Both the position numbers and the translations under genes were made by a program. A DNA stretch of 64,000 bases from Cryoendolithus antarcticus (lineage: Eukaryota; Ascomycota; Dothideomycetes; Cladosporiales; Cladosporiaceae), in contig NAJO01000012.1 of the NCBI GenBank assembly GCA_002077065.1, forward strand, positions 930,001 to 994,000. The letters are read 5' to 3'. Every line of letters starts with the position of its first letter. Position 1 is the first letter of the stretch. The notes beneath the pieces were generated by a model that worked only from the letters and a program-made list of their open reading frames with translations, ran no database searches and was not told the origin of the DNA. This document shows, in pieces, positions 1 through 9,640 of the stretch.

Positions 1-103
1 TCTCCTCACAAAGACTCCCAATTAGTCTAGTGTTCATTTGCCTCATCGAAAGACTCCTGCCATATCCAGTCGGCCCGGTGATACAATCGTCACTGCCTTA
101 ACA

Positions 104-838
104 ATGCGAACCGTTCTAGTGACAGGCGCCGCTTCTGGGCTGGGCAAAGCTTTCGTCGACGCCTACAGCGCCCAACCAGACACGACCGTCATCTCCCTCG
201 ACCGCACATTTCAATGTGATCTCCGCGAGAACGTCCGTACGTTCGTCGTCGACGTAACTTCCGAAGCGGCAGTCAATGACTTCGTCTATTCCCTGCTCAA
301 CGTAAGCGCGACGCCAATAGATCTCGTAATTCACAGCGCTGGCATCCGCGGCCTCGTGCCTGCTCTCGAGAAAGCTCACCCAGAGGATGTAGCGGCTTGT
401 GAAACCCTCCAGGCGATAGATCTGGAAACTATGCAGCGAGCCTTCTCGATCAACGCACTCGGAACTTTCACGTTGCTCCGTGCCCTGATCCCGTTCTTGC
501 AGCTCACCTCGGAGCCGAAGGTCATTGTGATGTCCTCGCGCATGGGCAGTATCGGCAATAATCAGTTGGGCAACAAAGATGCTGGAGGGGGGTACGCCTA
601 CCGTGCAAGCAAGGCGGCACTCAACATGATTGTCCGCAGCTTGGCTGTAGATGTGCCGCGAGTGGCGTGGATCATGGCTCATCCGGGACGTGTGGAGACT
701 GGCTTAGTTGACACGATCGAAGAGGGAGCCATCAGCGCCGAGGAAAGCGTCACTGGTCTGCTGCCTCTGATCCAGGGATGGGACAGGAGCAATACCGGAC
801 TGTTCTACGATCGATTCGGAGAGCGAATTGAGTGGTGA
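104..838 (+). CDS. Short-chain dehydrogenase/reductase (SDR), C-factor/sniffer type
   Basis: Predicted NAD(P)H-dependent oxidoreductase of 244 aa; substrate unknown. The Rossmann nucleotide-binding motif TGAASGLG lies at about residues 7-14, and the catalytic YxxxK is seen as YRASK near residue 165 with an upstream Ser-rich strand (VMSSRMGS). The usual NNAG is replaced by HSAG, which occurs in C-factor-like SDRs. I chose the ATG at 104 because it puts the beta-strand and glycine motif right at the N-terminus; an in-frame ATG at 38 would add 22 unstructured residues. The length fits a single-domain classical SDR. The last 43 bases recur in a decayed copy at 6718-6760. Family is confident; substrate cannot be inferred. 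Confidence 0.85.
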   Translation: MRTVLVTGAASGLGKAFVDAYSAQPDTTVISLDRTFQCDLRENVRTFVVDVTSEAAVNDFVYSLLNVSATPIDLVIHSAGIRGLVPALEKAHPEDVAACETLQAIDLETMQRAFSINALGTFTLLRALIPFLQLTSEPKVIVMSSRMGSIGNNQLGNKDAGGGYAYRASKAALNMIVRSLAVDVPRVAWIMAHPGRVETGLVDTIEEGAISAEESVTGLLPLIQGWDRSNTGLFYDRFGERIEW

Positions 839-1352
839 GGCTACGTATGATATCATGTACGCAATGAGCGCTCGAACGGTAATCTTCCAAGCGGTCTGAT
901 ACACTGATTAGTATTCCCATACCGGCGCACCTAGCTCCATACCCCATGAAAAGGGCACTTGAATGGATAGATGGCCAAGCAGTGCCAAGGTATGTGCGAT
1001 CTGCAGGTAGGGCTACGGCACGTCAACCAATGTACTGTACAGCTTGCCGCCAGGGCAATAAGCGAAACGACGCAGAGCGTCACCGATCTCGTGCAGCGTG
1101 GGGTTTGGCGATCACCATGTTTACTTCGCCGCATACATGTCTTTCAGTTGATGACACCGCATTCCAAGGAGCAGAGTCCAATTCATGCGTTGCCTCCCGA
1201 GTAACATGCTCAAATTCAGTGCGATTATCGATTGCAGCGTGTAGCAACCACATTGTTTCAAGTCGAGAAACCGGAGCAGTGGACTCCCAGTAAGTAGTCA
1301 CACGTCACTCACGACATTCGCTGACCCCGCGATAGCCATACCATCCGCGCGA
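839..1352. other. Intergenic, no gene recognised
   Basis: This stretch lies between the SDR and a small membrane-protein ORF. Several short open frames occur, but none has a recognisable motif or coding look. Confidence 0.5.
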
Positions 1353-1649
1353 ATGGTGCGAGCAAATTATGTCGTTGCCATCATCGTCGGCCTCTTCGCT
1401 GCCGTCGGTCTGCTCGGCTACCTAATATGGGCCATAATCAGGCATCGGCCCAAGGACTACGATCCCGAGTCACCGTCATCCACACCTTCACCGCGTTCAC
1501 GACCGTCTGGCGGCGTCGATCCCAGGGTGCCACATAGACGAGACGATCCTCTACCTCCGCCACCTCCGGTAGGGGCCCCGCCACGGATACATCGTCGAGA
1601 GGGAGGAGTCGGCGCACCCCCGAGGATCTATCGCCGTGATAATAGATGA
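1353..1649 (+). CDS. Small single-pass membrane protein, proline/arginine-rich tail
   Basis: Hypothetical 98-aa protein. Residues about 6-29 form one hydrophobic segment (VVAIIVGLFAAVGLLGYLIW), followed by a basic, Pro/Ser/Arg-rich tail containing two copies of GAPPRI and a polyproline run. The layout resembles small fungal type-III membrane proteins with a short lumenal N-terminus. No family is recognised. No intron is needed. The support is only the coherent membrane segment plus tail, so it could be a chance ORF. Confidence 0.45.
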   Translation: MVRANYVVAIIVGLFAAVGLLGYLIWAIIRHRPKDYDPESPSSTPSPRSRPSGGVDPRVPHRRDDPLPPPPPVGAPPRIHRREGGVGAPPRIYRRDNR

Positions 1650-1835
1650 GGTATGGTTTGTATATCTGATTTGAGTGATATACTTCACAGCCTATGTCAA
1701 TGAACTGACAGAATTTGAAGTATCTGCGCCTCACATCGAGATGCTGGTCGCCTGGGCGCAAACCTTGTTTTGACAACACCGCGACATACATTATGTGTAT
1801 ACAAAGCCAAGTTTCCGCCAGGCCCGAAGCACCCT

Positions 1836-4017
1836 TCATCCCAAGAAGTCTATTGATACACTCCCCCGATCGTAGCTGGTACCCGCGTACCGGAGATTGA
1901 TGTTCAGCATACTGGCAGCGTCAAGGGTCACCTCAATATCGAAGTCGATGACATAATAATCGCAGCCATCGACCCCGGGCTTAATAGTAAGCTTGTTCGG
2001 TGGAATGCGGTCGAGCTCGACACTAAGCGCAATCACGCTCTCCGTTCCTATCCTCACGTCAGTGCACTGATGCACACCAGCAAACCAACATACAACTCAC
2101 CAGTAGTCTTGTACATGGGACGTGGAGCTCTGTCGCCTTTGTGAACAAAGACTTTGACTTCCATGCGCTGCACTGGACCTTGAGCAGTCGACTGCTTGGA
2201 GCACAGGGGTACGGGGATTTTGGCGCTTTCACGGATCGTCGTACCCTGAACAAATGAATTAGCGGCTGGGTGTCAGGCTGGCTCTGGACACATACTTCGA
2301 CGATGAACCAGTGCATCTGTTTGATGATATATTTGTCACGCTCCGTCGAGCTCGCGACTCTATACACTTTGTCAGCACAGACAAAACCTTCTGGAGGCCA
2401 GACCATGGGGACGGACCTTCGGAGGATATCGTGGCCCTTGCTGCGATCAAAATCAACGTACTCTTCGATTCCGAAGCTTCTGGTTGCTATCCTGCCTTCA
2501 GTTCTCGGGTATGGGATGTTCTCGTCAAGGCTAGTGAGCCCTCTCAGTAGTGCGCCTCTTACGATTGCAGTTCGACTGTGCCGTCGGTCAGCAAATCTCA
2601 TGGAACTGAGATTGTCACTGCTGCGTGATGACTTTGGTTTACCTGTTGGTGATGGCCATGACGCTGATTTCACTCAAGTCGCCGGTCATGCGTCGCCGCA
2701 ATTCCGCCATCAAGAACTCGCTGTCACCGAAGCCGCCTGCAAGTACAATCTTACGCACTCTTTGAGGTGTCTTTTTGATTTGGGCCACGACCAGGGCGAC
2801 AACCTCGTCCGTCACCTGCCTGAATATCCCGAGAAGGTCTGCATGAGGAACCGTGAAGCGACTATGCGAAATGCCGAGACTGGGATTGTCGGCAAGCCCA
2901 TTGACCCTGATCATGCAGGTTTCCGTGGCAGGGTGTCTAAACTCGGGCTTTATACGGTTCTCGAAGTGATCCATCATAGACTGCTGGAGCGACCTATCGA
3001 AGCCAGGGCGCCCGCCCAATTTCTGCTCGATGTACCAAGCAAAGGCTCGATTCAGGTAAGTACTGCCGCAAAGCCCCCCGGATCCCGCAGCCGCTTCTCG
3101 AAGTTTTGGAAGAGGATTCAGAGCAAGAACAGTGTATGATATGAGATCAACCGTTCCTCCGCCCTGAGTCGTTGTTAGCCTGATACCGCTAGCTGTTGCG
3201 AGTTCGTACTCACCGCATCACAGAGTACAAATGTATCGTTGACTTGAAGACGATGGTCCCCCATGCAGCGCAGGGCGTAAATGCCAGCTGCTTCTGGTTC
3301 CTTGATCAAAGGGATCACTCCATTTCCCATGCCTGCATCTCGAGCACATTGTTGCGTCACCTGTTTTTCTCGGTCTTCCCAGATCGCTGGCACAGTGATG
3401 ATGTACCTCCTTGGGGTGTCTCTTTGGAAGTTCGCATTGAAGCCTTGTATCTCCATACAGCGGTCAAATCCTTCGCGCAAGGCCGTCAGGTAGTCCGTGA
3501 CTAACTTTCGGCAAAGATCTGGACTGAGCGCGCTTCTGCCAATGCGAAATCGTTGTGCCAGCGGCGAGGACGCATAGGTCGGACCCCGATGCATGTCCAG
3601 TTTGAACCACTCGTAGAAAACTGCATTTGGGTCTGCGATGGCCTCAGCTGCATGAACCTGCAATCCCCATCTGGAAGCGCCGGAGCCGGGTAGTTTGTCG
3701 TTGTCATATTGCAAGAGCCTGCGCGAGTCCAAACCTGCATTAGTCTCCGAACAAGGCCCACGCAATTGCTCATGGGCTGCCACATACGTTGGAACATTCT
3801 CTGAAGATCCGCCAGAGCCCCAACGCGAGACGATCTCCTCAACTCGGTGATTCCGCGACGATGCCCATGCCACGGAAGAGAAAGTCGTACCTGGGGGATA
3901 AGGTCAGAAAATGTTGTTCATCTCTCGCGCCGGAGCGCGAGCAGATCAGCTCATGGTGTAGGCTGACTCACCAAAGTCGATCGCGACCAGTATACTCAAG
4001 CGCTCCGTAGCGCTCAT
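1836..4017 (-). CDS. Hsp70-like ATPase (fungal actin/Hsp70-fold protein)
   Basis: Six exons rebuilt by hand: 4017-3972, 3890-3214, 3163-2643, 2575-2296, 2245-2101 and 2047-1836, giving 626 aa. All five introns are GT...AG and keep phase. The first intron splits the phosphate-1 loop: exon 1 ends in AIDFG and exon 2 starts GTTFSS. Other Hsp70/actin-fold signs are EPEAAGIY near residue 213, the phosphate-2 loop GGGTVD at about 242-247 and the adenosine motif GGFGDSE near 387. The C-terminal part lacks a canonical DnaK substrate-binding domain and an EEVD end, so it belongs to the divergent fungal Hsp70-like proteins (human HSPA12-like), not the housekeeping chaperones. Role unknown. The last intron (2048-2100) is the least certain. 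Confidence 0.85.
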
Positions 4018-4657
4018 ATCCGCTGTCTCAATGATTGGAGATTACTAAAGATTCAGAATCCCACCACTTTGTAAACCACTGGCTGTGAGCTATACCATGT
4101 CATCAAGGAGACGCGAGGACTTGTTCGGGCTGCGACAGCTCGACTATAAGTCCACATTGCATGAAGAGGCTCTGTGGAAACTGTCCGTGAGGCCGCCCCA
4201 AGGTTGCCTCAGGAGATGACTGGCAGCCAGAGTGTCGAGCAGAAGGCCTGCATGATGGGAGACTAGCTGGGGTGAACAGCGCGCTAGTGGCGTGAGCTTC
4301 ATATGCAACCTGCATGCAAGAGCACGCGGCGTATCACTGCTGGCAGACAGCCTATCGACCCTAGCGAAGTGGCATCCCTGCATGCGAGGACAATTGCTTC
4401 TTGGCGGCGGGACGTCAGCCTTCTGCTGAACAAGTGGCAATGCAATGTGCATGCGGGTTGATTGGCGAGGACGATATCCTGAGCGCTCATAAAGCTGATG
4501 TTCATAGAGGTATTGCAATCCTGTGCCGCCTCCTACGTTGCGCACTGCATTGAGATACCTGACAAGGATGCCAGGCAGCCCATCGTGCACTCCAGTCTAC
4601 CGAATAGCTACTCGCGGCTGCGACCGCATTCTTCTACATCGCACCTCGTGAGCTAGC
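4018..4657. promoter_or_regulatory. Divergent upstream region of the Hsp70-like gene and the 544-aa gene
   Basis: A 640-bp region between two divergent start codons must hold both 5' leaders and promoters (inference). No specific element was recognised, and short ORFs in it look random. Confidence 0.45.
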
Positions 4658-6292
4658 ATGGCAAATCTGGCGGCAGTGATCGGACGCGAGCATCAGAGAT
4701 TTCATGACGAGATCTTAAGACTGCAAGAAAGTCTGAGCCAGTCCAATGCGCAGATCATCGAGCTGCTTCGACAAGATGACAGCGTGACCACTGCTGGCGT
4801 TACAGCGGAATACAGCAGCCTATGTCATCTGATTGAGAGTGTGACGGAGAGTATTCAATATGAGCAACTGGCGAATTTTCGACGCCGATGGAGCGAAATC
4901 TCTCGAAATCCAGGTCCGCACGAGCTGCTCACGCAAATTGGGCTCCCAGGCGACCTGTTCCCTCAGTCGAGCGAAGATCGCGGGGGTCGAAACTTAGCCC
5001 GGAAGATCGCATGGATCGGCGAACAACAGAATCTCGATGTTCTCATCTATTCGCTTGTGATATACCGCTTCCTAGAACATGATATCTTCAGCGAGCCAAT
5101 GCCTCTGGGCATCCACCAAGAGCAGTGGTCATTCATTGACTCGGTCTATAATGTTATGCGAGAGCGTGACTCACGAGATGGTCGCGATTTCCAGCACGCA
5201 GTCGGGCGCACCGAGAATTTGACGAACGCGGCCTCCAGAGCCGAACGATGGAAGTCCGAGACTTTGAATGCAAGTCTGTCGACTCAGGCATACGCAAAGC
5301 ATCGGGAAGAAGAATGCGAGAGACTTGTCGCAGATCTCTGTAGATCGTTGGACAACTGGATTTATCCAGCTCACGCATCAAAATATCCACTCGGGCAGTG
5401 CGTAGACGCTGCCATGAAGCTACACGAGTCCATGAGGGTCTCCAGGGACCAGTACCGCGTTGATCGAGTATGTTGGAGCCAGTCAACCGCCTCGGATACG
5501 ATACAATACCAGCACAGAAATCTAGCCACTTGGAGAGAGGAAACAGGGAGTAACGATACCTTCGCCGTTATCGATCTGATACCAGGGCTGAGTGTGCAAT
5601 GCAAACCATGTTCCGCTCTGGAGAAGCTAGAGCTGGTCAGGCCAGTGGTGATAACTGTGAAGTCGAGGAATCGGAGAGGCCCATCATCACCCGTAACAAA
5701 CCTATCGACATCACTCGCCGGTTCAGCGACAAGCAACCTCTGGACAGTTTCCAAAATCACGGGCGGACAGCAGAGTGGACAACATTCGAATGAAGGCACC
5801 ATGCCACCGCGTTTCGAGCGCAGATCTAGTGCGACATCTACATCTCATGGTTCCGGCAGCCGGAGGAATCGATGGCGCACGTACCAACGAAACGCCGGGC
5901 GCGCCGGCTCCCAAAACATTGCCGAGAGTGAATGGTCTGGCGAATCAACAGACCACATAACAGCGCTCAGCGATGGTCCTCTTGAATCGTCACCAGCCGA
6001 GACCGATGAGACTGACTCCGACTCCTCAGCATACGAGCACCCTCCCCAGCGGCGAGACGTAAGCCATGGTTCGGTAGTGTCGCCAGATGGTCGACGTCGC
6101 CACACGAGCCCATTGTACACCACAAGGACCATAGAACCCGAAGATGTGGAACCTAGCACGGGTCCGAGAAGAAGCTCTACGACACCTATCCCGGCGACCG
6201 CTAGACTTTTTAATGACGGGTCGTGGTTCAGCCTATTGGCGCGTGCGAGGAACTCCTTGGCCCAACGAACTGTTGGCATGCCAACCAGATGA
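4658..6292 (+). CDS. Hypothetical fungal protein, helical N-terminus and disordered C-terminus
   Basis: A 544-aa intronless ORF with no family I recognise. The first 60 residues look like a coiled coil (DEILRLQESLSQSNAQIIEL). Residues 60-330 are rich in Trp, Leu, Arg and Glu and look like a folded helical domain. From about residue 345 the chain is Ser/Thr/Arg/Glu-rich and probably disordered, with acidic and basic patches. The N-terminal layout (short helix plus helical body) is common in lineage-specific ascomycete proteins. The start is the first ATG after a leader rich in stops. The long uninterrupted frame makes it very likely real; function is unknown. Confidence 0.72.
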   Translation: MANLAAVIGREHQRFHDEILRLQESLSQSNAQIIELLRQDDSVTTAGVTAEYSSLCHLIESVTESIQYEQLANFRRRWSEISRNPGPHELLTQIGLPGDLFPQSSEDRGGRNLARKIAWIGEQQNLDVLIYSLVIYRFLEHDIFSEPMPLGIHQEQWSFIDSVYNVMRERDSRDGRDFQHAVGRTENLTNAASRAERWKSETLNASLSTQAYAKHREEECERLVADLCRSLDNWIYPAHASKYPLGQCVDAAMKLHESMRVSRDQYRVDRVCWSQSTASDTIQYQHRNLATWREETGSNDTFAVIDLIPGLSVQCKPCSALEKLELVRPVVITVKSRNRRGPSSPVTNLSTSLAGSATSNLWTVSKITGGQQSGQHSNEGTMPPRFERRSSATSTSHGSGSRRNRWRTYQRNAGRAGSQNIAESEWSGESTDHITALSDGPLESSPAETDETDSDSSAYEHPPQRRDVSHGSVVSPDGRRRHTSPLYTTRTIEPEDVEPSTGPRRSSTTPIPATARLFNDGSWFSLLARARNSLAQRTVGMPTR

Positions 6293-6570
6293 GAAGCGTG
6301 CCTCAACCTCGTAAACCAGCGAGACGAGTGTGATCAATATGTACGAAGGGAACCCTGGGAGACTTACTGGAGACATGGACCTATGCGTTGTGCTATGTAC
6401 CTGACCACCACTATACTTTCCCGTCATCTCGATACTCCACTTCCCGACCCTATGATCTACCGGGAAGCGCCTCGCTGTTCGCTACTGCTTCGATACCAAG
6501 CGCCGACGTAACGATGCTAGATAGGTCAAGCCCAACGAAAGAAATCCCCCATGTCCTCCCCGCCATTTTT

Positions 6571-6687
6571 CGTGCTGGTGCCATTTTTCGTGTACACCAT
6601 GATCCTCCCCGCCCCTAAATAAGCCTCCGGTCTCTTCCGCTATAAGCAAGAGCACAACTCCCCGATATCGAATCTTGTCTAGCAGCC
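6571..6687 (-). pseudogene. Relic copy of the WSC gene 3' end
   Basis: These 117 bases align almost without gaps to 7367-7484, the 3' end of the downstream WSC/PAN gene. They share an exact 15-base core (gatcctccccgcccc). Read on the minus strand, the relic still gives RIMVYTKNGTST where the larger gene gives RIVIYTNNGTST. In the half nearest 6687 most differences are transitions, several making the relic A/T where the other copy is G/C. The reading frame upstream is broken. It is a decayed duplicate or remnant of a neighbouring paralogue. Confidence 0.7.
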
Positions 6688-6717
6688 ACTCAGCTAGCAG
6701 CAGACGCGGTGTTGGAG

Positions 6718-6760
6718 CTGTTCTACGATCGATTTGGAGGGAAGCTTGAGTGGTCAGGCT
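6718..6760 (+). pseudogene. Relic of an SDR gene 3' end
   Basis: Forty-three bases match the last codons of the SDR gene at 800-842 (36 of 43 identical by my hand alignment). Both encode LFYDRFG followed by a (I/L)EW ending, although the relic has lost the stop codon (tga to tca). No upstream SDR coding sequence is left. Confidence 0.6.
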
Positions 6761-8009
6761 GCTTCCTTGACCCATTCAGGCGTCTGAAAGAGTGATCGAA
6801 CATACCCAAGGTCAATGACTTTGTCGTGCCTTGAGTAATCGTGCAAGTCTCCCTGATTTTCGAACTCGATGACTGTCGTGCCATTTCGGCGTCTCCGCAA
6901 GCCTGGAGCACTTCGCCCACGGCAAGGTCGACATACGATCAGTGCCACTAAGATGTTGCGCTTCGTTGAGTTCTCGGACCGAGAGAAACACATAAACATA
7001 GCCTCTCTTTGAGAAATTCAGCGTAGCTATTAACAGTCACAGCTCAGTGGAGAGGCGCATGGGTTGCTCTCGAAAAGCAAGGGGAGGGAATATACAACAA
7101 GAGCTGGCTAGATGAAAATTCCGACCACAAATCTAGTGGGACAAGGCTGATGTGCATGTCTTTGCAACTACTTACAATCTCGCTATCATGTTCACCCATA
7201 CTGTGTATACCAATTTCCACTCTCCCAATCCGAGTGTCCCCCGGGAAGTCGCCTCGCTGTCCACCTTCCATCCGATGCCCGTCAAACGCCAAGGTTGAAA
7301 GTCACAGTAAAGACTGACTGACGAAATAAATACACCCTTCGATACCGTCCCCTTGATGCAGTCTTACGTGCTCGTCCCATTATTAGTATAGATCACGATC
7401 CTCCCCGCCCCACCACAGACCTCCGTTGCGTTTCCTTTGCAAGCATAGTCGCACCCAGCTGATATTGGGTCCTGCCCGGCGGCCATCAATCATGTCGCAG
7501 GTGGAGTATTACTCGCGAAACACTCTTGCGAAAATTCAGCACCGCAGAAGCTGTATCCCAGCGTCTGGCAAGCAGACATGCAGTTGGCAATACTCGCGTT
7601 CGCCGCTCCACCGTTTGCCGCCAGACTCACGCCATTCTGCAGTGTGCGAGATCCAGTCGAGTCGCTGTAGCAGGCCATGAGATTCCAGCTCTTGTATGAC
7701 GGACGTGCGAAGAGCGTCTGCACCCAGCTGCTGTCCGCGTACACGCTTAGACGGTCAGCGGCGCCGCACTTCTGCGTGGCGTCGCATTTGCAAGCCATGC
7801 TACACTCTGTGTCCGTGAGAGCTTTGGAAGTGGGCGCGTTGTTCCCACACCAACATTCGCTGCTATATTCGGATCCCGAGTATTGGTAGCCCAGGGAGCG
7901 GCAGGCTAGGGCGCATTGAGCTAGGGTCTGGGAGTTGGAAGTGCCGTTATTGTAGGGGAGGGTACGGGTGCCGGCATTATCTATATAGCAACCAGAGTAG
8001 GAGATGGAG

Positions 8010-8385
8010 GAGGGCAGGGAGGGGCTTGAACTGGTTGTTGTTGAGGAGATGGTAGAGGAGGAGGAGGTGGTCGAAGTCGTTGTAGGCGGGACTGGTGTAG
8101 TTAGTGAGGTAGTGCTGGTGGTGGATGTTGTTGATGTAGTAATAGGGACTGTAGCTGTGCTCGTCGTGGAGCTTGTCGAGAAGGTGGTGGAAAATGTGGT
8201 GGTGGAAGTGGTCGGGAGTGACGTCGTGCTTGAAGACGTTGTGGTCGCAGTCGTCGATGTACTCGAAGATGTCGTGGTCAATGTAGCGGACGTAGATGAC
8301 GAAGTGGTTGTGACAACCACGCTTGTAGAGGACGACGTGGATGAGGTCGTCAGAGTGGTCGACGAAGTCGTTGACAGACCACCAA
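8010..8385 (-). repeat. Ser/Thr-rich low-complexity linker
   Basis: About 120 codons are almost only Thr and Ser with few Val/Ala/Pro. They form a probable O-glycosylated stalk between the PAN-like modules and the WSC pair. The opposite strand reads as a Val/Glu/Asp-rich ORF, which is a shadow. Confidence 0.85.
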
Positions 8386-9640
8386 CGATCAATTTCGCGC
8401 CCCATACATTGGGATTGCTGTTGCCTCCACCAATTGCATTCTTGAGATAACAACCTGCACCCAGCATTGACAGGTCCAGACACCCAGGAGTGGCGTCACA
8501 TGCACCAATGCATTGAGTGAAGTTATCCACGGTCGTAGAAGCGAAGTCTCCCCCAGCGCGATCGACGAAGCACTTCATTAGAAAGCGCTGGCCAGACGGC
8601 GCAGTGAAGACAGTGTTGTTCGACCCAGGGCAGATGGCCGGCGTTGGGGCTGCTGAGGTCGTTGCACTCGTGGAGGACGATGAGCTCGTGCTTGTTGTAG
8701 ACGTAGTTGAGCTTGTCGATGTCGTGGCTGGTAGCGTGACATATCTAGCTCCCCAGATGCCAGGAGCGCTATTAGCAGGGCCCAGACTGCTTCTCAAGTA
8801 GCACGCCGAGCCACTTAGGCTCACATCCACGCACTGCGGAGTGCTAGAGCACAACTCAACACAGCCTTGGAAGTTCGTGACGGTGGCAGAGGAGATGTCT
8901 CCGCCATAGTGATCTGTGTCGCATTCTATCAGAAATGCCCGGCCGCCGCTGATATAGGTGGTTCCGTTCGATGCAGGGCATGCTAACACAGTCGGTGAAA
9001 CAGTAGCGCTCGACGTCGTAGTATTGATAGTACTCGCCGTGCTAGACGATGTTGAGCCAGGCGGCAACAACTTCGCACCCCAGATGCCGGGAGCACTGCC
9101 TGCAGTTCCAAGTACCGATTTCAGGTAACATGTCGTGCCGCCGGAAAGTGAGACGTCGACACAGGTCGCGGTCTTATCGCAAGCGTCGGTACAACCTTGA
9201 AAGTTCGCCACCTGCAGCACCTGCAAATCGCCGCCTTAATGATCCACGTCACACTCTACGATGAACTTCTGTCCTGTGGAACCAGTATAGACGGTACCAT
9301 TGGAAGCAGGACAGGTCACTGGAGTGGCGCTGGCGGTAGCACTGACAGTGGATGAGATCGTGGTCGAAGTCGACGTCGAAGCCACCAATCTGGCACCCCA
9401 GACGTTCGGCGAATTGACTGCATCCCCTGCGCCTGATTTAAGGTAGCAAGCAGACCCCAGGAACGCAGCATCAACGCACTGTGCGGTGCTGGAGCAGAGG
9501 TCGATGCAAGCTCTAAAGCTGCTGACAGTGGCTGGTGTCAGTTCTTGACCAAAGTGGTCTGTCCCGGACTCAACCACAAAGCTCTTACCGTTCGATGCGA
9601 CGACGGTATTGTTGGAGGCAGGGCAGTCTGCAACAGGGGC
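8385..9640 (-). repeat. Four tandem PAN/Apple-like modules
   Basis: Four modules are spaced about 320-350 bp apart. Each runs CPxSNxTV, a strand, a GGD-type turn, C-x3-C-(A/S)-x3-C-V/L-D-x3-L, a CYLK/CYLR strand and a final WGA(K/R). Ser/Thr-rich linkers separate them. Approximate positions from the N-terminus are 9385-9640, 9060-9320, 8730-8985 and 8385-8640. The even spacing and shared motif point to internal tandem duplication. The module at 9060-9320 carries the premature TAA. Confidence 0.8.

Larger units (their letters stand above)
6293..7363. other. Intergenic block with decayed gene fragments
   Basis: No intact gene is seen. It contains two recognisable relics, listed separately: a WSC 3'-end copy (6571-6687, minus sense) and an SDR 3'-end copy (6718-6760, plus sense). 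The rest (6761-7363) gives no protein similarity I can recognise. Confidence 0.6.

Noticed and set aside
2270..3139. 289-aa plus-strand ORF
   Set aside because: It lies antisense to exons of the Hsp70-like gene; no motif, and its frame follows the codon structure of the real gene.
8004..8450. 148-aa Val/Glu-rich plus-strand ORF
   Set aside because: It is the mirror of the Ser/Thr-rich linker of the minus-strand WSC/PAN gene, produced by low-complexity codons.
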